DNA from: Macrotis lagotis
Lineage: Eukaryota > Chordata > Mammalia > Peramelemorphia > Peramelidae
Length of the DNA: 64,000 nt
Reading direction: 5' to 3'
NCBI RefSeq assembly: GCF_037893015.1
Contig: NC_133658.1
Location: 280,451,221-280,515,220 of the forward strand
The notes beneath the pieces were generated by a model. The model was not told where the DNA came from. It did not search any database and saw nothing but the letters and a program-made list of their open reading frames with translations. A program made the translations under genes and the position numbers. Below, one piece after another: positions 1-10,000 of the stretch. Positions within the stretch are counted from its first letter, which is position 1. The number at the start of each line of letters is the position of its first letter.

Positions 1-360
1 ACTGGTGCCCTTTCTCCTGAACTAGACTGGTATAATCCTACAGGAGAATGCCTTATTTTAGCTCCTGGATTTTTTGCTTCTCCTTTTGTTCAGTAGTGTC
101 TTTAGTAGTGTCTAAAAACACTGAATTTGGAGTCAGGAAGACCTATATTCAAATCTCACCTCTAATAACTAAAAGTTGTATGACCATGAACAGACCAATT
201 AACATCTCTGAGCTTGTTTCTTCATCTGGAATATAGGTATAATGACATATGTTGTATCAACCTCCCAAAGTTGTTTTGAAGATCAAATGAAACTATGCAT
301 GTGAAACACTTGGAAAATTTTAAATCACTATACAAATTTCATGTATTATTATGGCTGAGA
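1..360 (+). mobile_element. MIR-like SINE fragment (about 85-350)
   Basis: The stretch from 'aatttggagtcaggaagacc' through 'tcaaatctcacctc', 'cttcatctgga' and 'caaagttgttttgaagatcaaatga' follows the MIR-type core and 3' half in order. The first 80 bases show nothing recognisable. Confidence 0.55.
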
Positions 361-580
361 CACCCAATGACTGATTCCATATCACCGTCTTACAGGAAAA
401 CCGAAGATTTATTTCCCCAATCTGCTGGAATCTGCCCTAGAAATAAGAAAATCATATATTAATTCTCAGATAATCAAATAGTTCAAATGACTCTAGTCTC
501 TCATTCTCCTTTCTAAGATTCATTCATCCTTCTGTCTCTACCTTGATCCTGACAATAGTTAGTGGATATTTAATAAGGAC

Positions 581-636
581 TTCCTTCCTTCCTTCCTTCC
601 TTCCTTCCTTCCTTCCTTCCTTCCTTCCTTCCTTCC
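581..636. repeat. (TTCC)14 microsatellite
   Basis: An uninterrupted TTCC tandem array. The flanks (360-580 and 637-1200) show no gene. Confidence 0.98.
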
Positions 637-1202
637 TGGATAAAACCTTTTCCTATATATGCCAAGTAAACAATTCAACTTATTTCATATGTGTCCTTGA
701 TGCTGATAGGAAGTAGGAGTAGGGGGAGGTGCCATAAGGGAGGGTATATCAAGTAGTGAGAGAGTGGTATCATTTCTCATCTAATGCTACCATAAACTTT
801 TTTTCTATTTCTATCTTTTAATATCATAAGGTTTTCAAAGCACTTCCCCTGCTAGGCAAGTAATAAAGTAAAAGGAATATCAACCCATTTTACAAATAAG
901 GAAACTGAAGCAAGAAGCATCTTTTAAAAAAAATTCTTCATTTGCATTCAAGTGATCTGACTTGTAATCCTGACACTAGCACAGACAATTAACATCAACA
1001 GCAATAACAATAGAAGCAGCAGCAGCAAACAACCCCCTCACAGGCCAATCCTTTATCAGAGTTTGAAGGAAGAAGAACAAGAAAGTAAGATCCATACAGC
1101 CAAGGTGAGGTACAGTAAAGATTCTCTAGGCTCTAAGATTACTGCAGTATATATGAAAGCATAGAACTCAAAATTTTACTACTGATTGGGCCAGCATTGG
1201 AA

Positions 1203-1293
1203 GGGGAGGGGAGGGGAGGGGAGGGGAGGGGAGGGGAGGGGAGGGGAGGGGAGGGGAGGGGAGGGGAGGGGAGGGGAGGGGAGGGGAGGGGAG
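1203..1293 (+). repeat. (GGGGA)n array with G-quadruplex potential
   Basis: About 18 perfect copies of GGGGA. Runs of four G spaced by one A on the + strand are ideal for G-quadruplex formation. The opposite strand gives a meaningless Pro/Leu/Ser-rich open frame. Confidence 0.97.
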
Positions 1294-1360
1294 AAAAAAG
1301 CTTAAAGGAAAAGAGGAAAGGAGAATGAAAAGTCGTCTCAAGGAAAAGCCATCTAGATGT

Positions 1361-1374
1361 CCAGTAGAGGGCAG
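1361..1374 (+). promoter_or_regulatory. CTCF-like motif, forward
   Basis: CCAGTAGAGGGCAG fits every position of the CTCF core consensus CCASYAGRKGGCRS. It lies 68 bp from the GGGGA array. Confidence 0.5.
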
Positions 1375-1669
1375 CATACCCTAGTGTAACAGGAAATTCT
1401 AAAAAAAAACCCTTACAAGAATTTTAAACAAATAGAAATTTTAAAAATCTAAAGCTTAAATTTGAAAGGAACTTTAGAAATCATCTGATCCAAGCTTGCT
1501 AAATTTACACTTAAGAAAACAGAGACCCAGAGATGGAAAGGAACTTCTCTAATGAAATGCTAGTAGCAGATATACTGGTCCAATGTAAGGTAACCTTTCT
1601 TAAATTTTGGCCAGGGAGGGAAATAGAATAAACATTTAAGCCTTACACAAGAGATCCAGATGCTTTTGA

Positions 1670-2125
1670 TAAAGGACATATCAAACACCCAATCCTCAGC
1701 TTTTGATCACTGACTTTCCAAGCTGGAATCTCAGGTACTGGCACCTTACCCCCTGCACTGGGAGCCTGGCCTAGTCAAATCTGCCCCTAATTTGCCAGTC
1801 CTTCACTAGGGCTGGAGGTCTCACAGCTGGCCTGCTGAAGCAGAACAGAGGGACTTCAGCTGTTGATTTGTGCTGTGGTGAAGAACTTCACACTAGCTTT
1901 CCCAGAAATCGCCTGTGTTGAGTTGTGTTCCCCTTGTGTCCCCAAGTAAGACAGATCTTTTCTGTACTCCTTCTAAGTTATCTAAAGCTGGAAAATTGTT
2001 TGACTCCAGCTTTTGGTGGGTTCTCTCCTTCCAGAATCTGTTTAGAGGTTTGATCTCACATTGTTTCCAAAGGAAACTTGGAAGAACTCAGATTTCTTGA
2101 CTTTTCTATCTTGACTCCATCATCT
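1670..2125 (-). mobile_element. L1 5' UTR-like fragment
   Basis: Reversed, it begins near a 'gatggagtcaagatag' type start and runs into a GC-moderate leader. It resembles the 5' end of marsupial L1, as does the clearer copy ending at 26088. A second short piece ending 'tgccatcttgactccaccctc' lies at 2410-2475. Confidence 0.4.
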
Positions 2126-2159
2126 GATATGTTGAGATTTGGATATATTTATTGATCAT

Positions 2160-2400
2160 ACAATTTAAAATGTCTGAAAGGAAGTTAGAGATGCAAGTCT
2201 AGAGGTCAATAAAAAGGTTGGGGTTGGATCCTAGAGAGGAAAATTAAATCCATGGGAGCTAATGAGATCACCAAGTGAAGTAACATAAAAGATAAGATGG
2301 CCCAAGATAGAGTCCTGTGGGACACCCAGTTCATTGGCTTGATGTGAACAAAAATCAAATAAAAGATATTGAAGAGTTTGTCAATTAGGTAAGAGAACCA
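2160..2400 (-). mobile_element. L2/CR1-type LINE relic
   Basis: It shares the phrases 'catgggagctaatgagatcaccaag' and 'cctgtgggacacccagtt' with the longer relics at 32310-33390 and 39700-40330. Those carry LINE reverse-transcriptase traces on the minus strand. Confidence 0.5.
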
Positions 2401-2539
2401 GGGAAGAGAGAGTTGTTTGGGTGGAGAGCTCTGGAAAGTCCCTTCCCTTACTTTGCCATCTTGACTCCACCCTCAAATATAACTTATAAATTGCAGATCT
2501 ATACCAGTGAAAGGGACTTCCGTAGTAAGAGCTCTCTAT

Positions 2540-2545
<6 letters not shown>

Positions 2546-2596
<51 letters not shown>
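2546..2596. repeat. (CA)n microsatellite
   Basis: About 25 CA dinucleotides, creating short open frames on both strands that are not genes. Confidence 0.97.
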
Positions 2597-2600
<4 letters not shown>

Positions 2601-2889
2601 AACATACGCACACATAAACTCTTAGGGAAACTGAGGTACATAAAGGTCAAGTGACTTGCTCATGTTTACCTAGGTAATAAGTAACAAATTCAGAATTCAA
2701 CATCAAAATCTTTGCTTTCCACTATAATACTTAGTAATGCCAGCATTTATTATTGAATAGAAATAGCCACTTGGACTTAAGGTAAAAGCCACTTGTCCAG
2801 TGGCCAAGGGAAGTCTTGCTTTTGATGTAGCTGCTAGAGAAAGGAGAAATAAAACTGCTAACAAGTCCTTTTACCCTCCCAAGGAAATG

Positions 2890-4240
2890 ACAGAACTATG
2901 ACAAAAGTTCCACCCTCACAGGATTTAGACATAAAAGACAAAATTATAAGCAAACTAGATCAAGCACTCGTTTACCTGTCAGATCTATGGAAAGGGAAGC
3001 AGTTTATGACCAAGGAAGAGATGGAGAACATCATTAAAAACAAATTATATAATTCTGATTACATTAAATCAAAAAGCTTTTGCATAAACAAAACCACTGT
3101 AACAAGATCAAAAGAAATGTAGTAATTTGGTAAACAATTTTTACAACTAGTATTTCTGACAAAGGACTCATTTCTAAAATATACAGAGAACTGAGTCAAA
3201 TTTATTTTTAAAAAGCCATTCCCCAATTAATAAATGATCAAAGGCTGTGCAAAGGCAATTTATAGATGAGGAAATCAAAGCTATCCATAGTCATATGAAA
3301 AATTGCTCTAAATCATTACTGATTAGAGAAACACAAATTAAAGCATCTCTGAGGTAACACCTCACACCTCTCAGACTGGCCAATATGACCAGAAAGGACC
3401 ATGATCAATGTTGGAAGGGATGTGAGAAATCTGAGACAATAATGCATTGTTGGTGGAGCTGTGAACTCATCCAACCTTTCTAGAGAGCAATTTGGAATTA
3501 TGCCCAAAGAGCATCAAAAATGTGCATAACCTTTGATCCAGCAATACCACTACTGGGTACTGAAGAGATAATGAAAAAGGGTAAAGACATAATTTGTACA
3601 AAAATATTCATAGGGGCCCTGTTTGTGGTGGCAAAAAATTAGAAATTAAGTAAATGTCCTTCAATTGGGGAATGGTTTAACAAATTGTGGTATATGTATG
3701 TCATGGAACACTATTGTTCTATTAAAAACCAGGAAGGATTGGAATTCAGAGAAGCCTGGAAAGACTTGCATGAACTGATGCTGAGTGAGATGAGCAGAAC
3801 CAGAAGAACATTGTACACCCTAACAGCAACATGGGGGTGATGTTCAACCTTGATGGACTTGCTCATTCCATCAGTGCAACAATCAAGGGCAATTTTAGGG
3901 TATCTGAGATGAAGAATACCATCTGTATCCAGAGAAAGAACTGTGAAGTTTAAGCAAAGACCAAATTCTGTTATCTTCAATTTTTTTAAAAAGTGTATTA
4001 TATACCACATAATTTTGCTTTCTCTAATATTTTATTTTTCTCCTCAAGGATATGATATCTCTCTCAACACAATAATGTATAGCATGTAAACAATGTAAAG
4101 ATTATCAGACTGCCTTCTGTGGGAGGGTGGGGAGAGGGAAGGGAGAGTGGGGGGAAATTGTAAAATTTAAAATCTTACAAAGATAATAGGTAGAAACCAC
4201 TTCTGTATTTAACTGGGAAAAAAATAAAATATTAATTTAA
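2890..4240 (+). mobile_element. L1 3' fragment, sense
   Basis: The run covers the last part of L1 ORF2 and its 3' end. It includes 'aaatgtccttcaattggggaatgg', 'caaattgtggtatatgtatg' and 'tgctgagtgagatgagcagaaccagaaga', then an A-rich end with AATAAA near 4220. Stops and shifts break the frame. The short open frame at 2898-3122 is part of it. Confidence 0.8.
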
Positions 4241-4424
4241 AAAGCCCACCCCCTCTCTTCATAGAAGCAGTGACTTCACAGAAATGAGCAATGATTGACT
4301 TCATCAGGACCAGCCTTCCAAGACAAGCAGTCTACCAATTCCTTTAGCCAAGGAGGCTGAATTCCATTTTTATCTAATCAGACTCAGATAGACTGGGTCC
4401 ACATTCCCAGTTCCAACAGCCAAG

Positions 4425-4695
4425 CCACTGGATGGGTGGCACAGCAGAGAGTGTTAAGCCTGCAGTCAAGAAGACCTGAGTTCAAATGTTACCTCAGATA
4501 CTTGCTAGTTATGTGACCCTGGGCAAGTCACCTAACTTCTGCTTGCCTCAATTTTCTCATCTATAAAATGGGGATAATAATTGAATCTTCCTACCAAGTT
4601 GTTGTGAGGATGGAACAAGGTAATCATTGTAAATCACTTAACACTGTGTTTGACAAATAGTAAGTACTAAATAAATATTACTTTCTGTTATTATT
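4425..4695 (+). mobile_element. MIR-like SINE
   Basis: A tRNA-like head ('ggtggcacagcagagag'), the core 'tgtgaccctgggcaagtcacctaac' and the tail 'cataaaatggggataataat', ending in 'gtaagtactaaataaatatta'. The order matches MIR. Confidence 0.75.
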
Positions 4696-4737
4696 AATGT
4701 TATTATTGCTACTACTACCAGTTCTAGTGCTGCTGCC

Positions 4738-4740
4738 GTG

Positions 4741-4796
<56 letters not shown>

Positions 4797-4882
4797 TACT
4801 AGGACTGCAACTACAACTACTACCACTACTACTACCACCACCACCACTACCACCACCAAAACACCACCACTACTACTTCTAT

Positions 4883-4936
<54 letters not shown>

Positions 4937-4966
4937 ACTACTACTACTACCACCACCACTACCAGC
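4738..4966. repeat. (ACT/TAC)n trinucleotide array, interrupted
   Basis: Two long pure ACT runs flank a degenerate ACT/ACC segment at 4800-4860. It sits between two MIR-like SINEs (4425-4695 and 4968-5150) and yields poly-Thr, poly-Leu and poly-Val frames that are artefacts. Confidence 0.95.
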
Positions 4967-5333
4967 TGCCTGACCATGAGCAAATAAATTAATCTCTGTG
5001 TTTCTTGTTTTCCTTAACTATAAAATGTGAACGATAATAGCACCTACTTCACAGGTTGTTGTGAGAATCAACTGAAATATTGATTAAATTAGCATCAAGT
5101 ACAGTATAGGGTGCCTAGTAGGTGCTTAATAAAGAAATAAACAATTATCTCTTATTACAATTCTGTCCTTGAGGCTCATACTGACCTGCTCTTGGAGTCT
5201 TAGGGTTTTCTTTGTTTGGTTGGGCTATTTGGGGGGGGGGGAGCTAGATGTTATGGGTGGGTGGGCTTTGGAGTTTTTTTGTCTTTTTTGTCTCTAGCAC
5301 AGGGCCAGGTACATAGTAGGAATTTAATTAATA

Positions 5334-5457
5334 TTTTTTTTTACTTTTTTGCAAGACAATGGGGGTAAGTGGCTTGCCCAAGATCATACAGCTAGGTAAT
5401 TATTAAGTGTCTAAGGCTGGATTTGAACTCAGATCCTCCTGACTCCAGGGCTGGTGT
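5334..5457 (-). mobile_element. WSINE-like SINE, head missing
   Basis: Antisense copy: 'gcaagacaatgggggtaagtggcttgccc', 'agctaggtaattattaagtgtc', 'ctgactccagggctggtg'. It lacks the tRNA-like head. Confidence 0.85.
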
Positions 5458-5459
5458 AA

Positions 5460-6940
5460 ATTAATATTTATTAAGTAAAGGAGTCATCAGTAACCAAGCC
5501 TGGTAGAGCACAGCCTGGAATGAAGGTGATTAAAGCAAGATTTCTTGTAAATGTATGGTAGAAAACTCTCAGAGGGAGGAATTTATTTAGAAATGAAAAT
5601 GACATTAAAGTACAAGATATCAATAAATTTTAAAGAAAAAACAACAACTTCTGAGCATGTTGAAGTGCATACTTATGAATACAACTAACCTGGATTTTAG
5701 CAAATATTTAGATAATGCACCTCCCACTATTCTTATAAGCAATGAAGAAAGATATAGAAAGATATAGATGACACAGTAATGCAATCAGAGAGATAGAGCT
5801 ATGGGTAAAGATGACAATAATGCCTGAAATGGTCTCGAAGCCCATATCTATCTATTGAAGTCCTTCATTTCCTTCAAGGATCAATCCAGATCCCACATCC
5901 CCCATGAGTATTTCATGAATTCTTCACCCTTATTATGTCTGAATGAAAGCAATCTCTCCATAATCATATTTCCCATAGACCATTGCCTGGATCATTCCCC
6001 TAAACTTTTCCAACTTTCTCTCTTATATCATAATCATTTTTGTACCCATCCTTACTCCTTTTAGATTATAAGATTCTTGAGAGGAGGGTCATCTTCAAAT
6101 CTCTAGTGTTAAATAGGGCATCCATCATACATGGGTAATTAATAATTGTTTGCTACCAATTCAATTGATTCATACTTCAGGTCCCTTCCAATTCTAAGAT
6201 TGGGATTCTAGCTCCAGGGCAAATTTTTATAACCTTTAATTTAATTTGGTTTTCCTACTCTGAGATCTACCAACCACTCTCAATGGTTTGAGGGGGTTTT
6301 TGTCCCTTGTTTTTCTGATCTAGTTCTACTGTTTATTTAGAATCCCTAAACTTCAGCTCTCTTGAGTCTGAGCTCTCCTGAGCCCCATCCTTCTTGACTG
6401 TATCCCCAAGATCTGTACTGACTTGTACCTCAAGGTCTTCTACATTTTATTAGTCATCCAGATCCCCACCCCAGTGATAGGAGATACTGACCAAAGGAGC
6501 CAGTCTACCTTCAATTTGAGCATTCACAATCAGATGGAAGGGAGGAGGGGTAAGGTTGAGACAGTGTCAAAATCTCTACATCCCCCGCCCCCGGAGACAT
6601 AACTCAAAGCATATATTTTCCTTAAAGTGCAGGCAATTCTGTTATCTTCTTAGGGAACAATTGCCATATCATTTTTATTGATCATCTAGTCTATACCATT
6701 ATTATAAAGTGCATCCAGTTTGTATGAGGGTGAGCAGATGAAGAAATCTGAAACTCCTACTAAGTCTCAAACGGCAGTGGATCTGGTCATAGCGGGCAAA
6801 TTCCTTTCTCTAACTCTCCCAGGGATTTGGGAGGCTCCTGACTCAGGAAACTGCTCATAATTAGAAGTGTGAAACAACTGGCATTCCAGAACAAACCCTT
6901 GTGGCTGGGCCCCATCTCCTGAAGCTGGGATTGAATTCCT
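5460..6940. other. No gene recognised
   Basis: Mixed unique and old-repeat DNA. The open frame at 5855-6064 has no splice sites, homology or codon character that I can support. I searched by eye for BTB and BACK signatures (CDV.L, HR..L.A.S) in 1-7055 and saw none. Confidence 0.5.
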
Positions 6941-6962
6941 ATTTTAGGCTTCTGCTTTCTAC

Positions 6963-6970
6963 TATAAAAG
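6963..6970 (+). promoter_or_regulatory. TATA box of the kelch-gene proximal promoter
   Basis: The octamer TATAAAAG lies in a non-repeat stretch. A start site about 30 bases on (near 6993) would leave a leader of about 60 nt before the ATG at 7056. An AP-1-like TGACTCAG lies upstream at about 6839-6846. There is no CpG island here, which fits a tissue-restricted TATA promoter. The inference rests on sequence only. Confidence 0.5.
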
Positions 6971-7055
6971 GTGAACAGCCCCCCATCAGTAGAACTAACC
7001 CATCTAAGCTCAGTTCTTTGCTCTATGTTGCGCGTGTTCTCTGGGAGAGTTTGAG

Positions 7056-7072
7056 ATGGGGGTGATAAAAGG
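7056..7072 (+). CDS. Kelch gene, candidate first coding exon (MGVIK-G)
   Basis: The ATG at 7056 has a strong context (G at -3 and at +4). The 17-nt coding part ends in AAAGG followed by a near-perfect donor, GTGAGT, at 7073. It leaves phase 2, which is what the acceptor at 7836 needs. A weak-context upstream ATG at 7025 opens a nine-codon reading frame that ends at 7054, just before this ATG. The exon is too short to be recognised by homology. The case rests on the TATA box, the start context, the donor and the phase together. Confidence 0.45.
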
Positions 7073-10000
7073 GTGAGTACTGAAGACTTAAATCCAGGTT
7101 AGGGAAAGAAGTTGTGTCTATTATTTAGCCTTCAACTTCATCCCAATTTTCCTTCTGCTTCTACAGAGGGACTGGTGGTTTTTAGAGTCCAGACTTTTTC
7201 ATATTGGCTTCATATCAAATTTAGTACTAGAAGGGACCTTAGAGCTCATCTCTTCAATTGTGTAGAGACAGTGTTGTATTAGTGTTCAAAATACTGAATT
7301 AGGAGAATGTGGATTGAGTTGCCCAAGGTCCCATAAGTAGGCATCCCCATTCCCTTTAAGCTTTCTTCTAGTTCGACTTCAGAAATTCATTAAATCCAAA
7401 ATTGCCAAGCACCTGAAAATTCTGACCCACTTCCTGAGTTGAAAAATAATTAAAGGGACTAGAATAATTTAAAAGGAAAATGAGAAGATAATTCTCTCCC
7501 ATCCCTATCTTCCCCTACCTCCAAAAAAAAGGTCCTTAAGGAATCTGAAAGTGTTGTATGAATGTGATTTGCAGTTATTACCTAAAGTCTATTTCTACAA
7601 AGTTGTTAAAACATTTATTTATTTAAAAATACTCCTTGAAATAACAGATCATACAAATGATGGAACTGGTTTTTTTTTTTCTTTCTCTATGTTATGGGGG
7701 TTGTAGATGGGATTCAGGACAGTTTTTCTCTCAAAACCAACTCCAGAACTCCTTATCAGTACTTCTCACAGCAAATAGTGGCATATTTCATTCCATTCGG
7801 CTTGTGAAATAATGACATGTTGTCTATCTGTTACAGGGAGCAACAATCTGTAGAAGAAACTCGGCTCCCACAGAAGACGCAGCAAAGGACTGCCCAGGTT
7901 GGCCAACAGATGGATCTGCTATTTGCTGGTAGGATTCTCTGTCTAATGAACATTTTAACTTGTCCATAAACTTTAGAGACCTTGGAATGAGCTCCCATTG
8001 GGCCATACACAAACACCTGCCTTACATACAGGAATACAATATTTGTTGTTTCCTTCTTCCCTTCAGATTTTTTCTTCAATAATCCAGAGCAAAGAGCAAA
8101 TTGAGTAAATCTTTCCCCATAGGTCACTCAGCATAAATGTATGATTTATCAAGCAGATTGCAATGACTTATACTGCTTTGAGTTGAAGTTCTCCTTAATC
8201 TTTGTGCTTTCCTTCTTTGACTATACCCTCATTGCTTCTTGTTTGCATGACTCCCCTATTAAAATGTGAACTCTGAGAGCAAGGTTGGTTTTTTCCTTTC
8301 TTTGTATTACCAGCATTTAGCACAGTGCCAGAACATAGAGCTCTATAAATGTTCATTCATTCACGATTTACTGACTTTGATAGTCCTGGTATCTCAGTAC
8401 CATAGGTATCCCTTTTAATAGGGCAGATTGAAAACCTGACTGATTTTTGTCTGTATCTTTCTGTAAGTTTTCCATAAAATGATTTCACTGAGTTTCCTTC
8501 TAAAATTTCCATTGTATTCAGGATATATTTTGTTTGTACATTGTTTGCATGTTGTTTTCCCATTAGAACATTAGGTTTTCCTTGACAGAGTGATAATTTG
8601 CTGAATTTCCAATCAGAAAGACTTGAGTTCAAATTCTCTCTCAAGTACTTAGTAATCCTGGGATTTAGAGTAAGTTCCTTAACCTTTCTCAACATCAATT
8701 TCCTCATAGGTAAAAATTTAAAAAAAAAACTACCTGTGTCACAGAGATGTTGTGAGAATCAAATAAGATAAAATACTTAATGGAATTTTTTAAACCTCAG
8801 AGTTCCATAGAGAGTCTAAACTATAAATATTATTAGTAGTAGTAGTATTAGTGCCATAGTGGATATTTCAGTAAAATTTTATTATTCTTGCATCAGTTAT
8901 TCATTTTCTTCTATTTTGCTTCCTTCTTGAAAAATTGTGAAAAAAAATCTTGAAAGAAAAGTCTATTGTCTTCCATTTTTATTCAGAGCCTTTACCCTAA
9001 TAACTCAACTCAAATACTAATATTGCTCATATCTAAAAGTTACAATCATCTCTGAGTAAGGATTACATTTCTGAAGCATCTTTTCTTACTTCCCTTTCAA
9101 TTGCTGGAGTGTTAGATTTCCTCAACCCTTTTGGTTATCCCAGCAAATTCTCAGTAAATGTTTACTAAAAAGGGAACTCTTCAGTTTCTATCTGGAGAAA
9201 GTTGGACATTTAAGATAGTTTTTGACTCAGAAGAATTAAAATATTTCAGGGGGAATCATCCTTCAGACATTCATTAGCAAGAGGTGTCTCTTTACTGATG
9301 CTAAGAAGAAAGAGGAAGGAAAGAAGAAGGGAGAGAAGGAGGAGAAATCCCATTGAGCAAGGACTTGAGTTCTCATTAAAGACCGTAATTATTATTGTTG
9401 CGGGCAATTCTGCTGATAATGGTCATAATAATATTCATAATTCTATCATAAATAGTGAACAAGGAGATTTTCTCATAACCTTTCAAGGGAGGTAACAATA
9501 ATAATGGCACATAATGGCACTGATGATGCCAATGATGATGAAACATAACAACAATAATAATATGAAATATTGTCCCATAATAATAACAATAATAATGACA
9601 AATGTATGTAGGCAATTGAAGGTTTCAGAGAACTTTTTTCTACAACATTTAACAGTAGTTAAATAAGTATTTGCATGTGGTACAATCCGTTTTATAGATA
9701 AGGAAATTGATGGTCAGGAAGAATGTTAATTACCCACAGTTGCAAGATCTAGTATAGAAATATCTGTTGGCATAATAATCAGGAGGCCTCAGGAGACAAA
9801 CTACAGGAAGGCATGGACCAAAGCCGAGCAGGATGGGCAGAAATGATTGGGTTGTGATCTGTATTATTGGAGGAGATATCTGCATTAATGAGATCACACA
9901 TCCATTGGAGTATTTGAATATTAAACTCTGAAACTTCTCCTGGAGATATTTTTTTCTCTTAAAGTAAAATAAGAAGAGGAAGTTAGGTGGCATGGTGGAT

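Noticed and set aside
3711..4010. 99-codon minus-strand frame
   Set aside because: Antisense reading of an L1 3' fragment.
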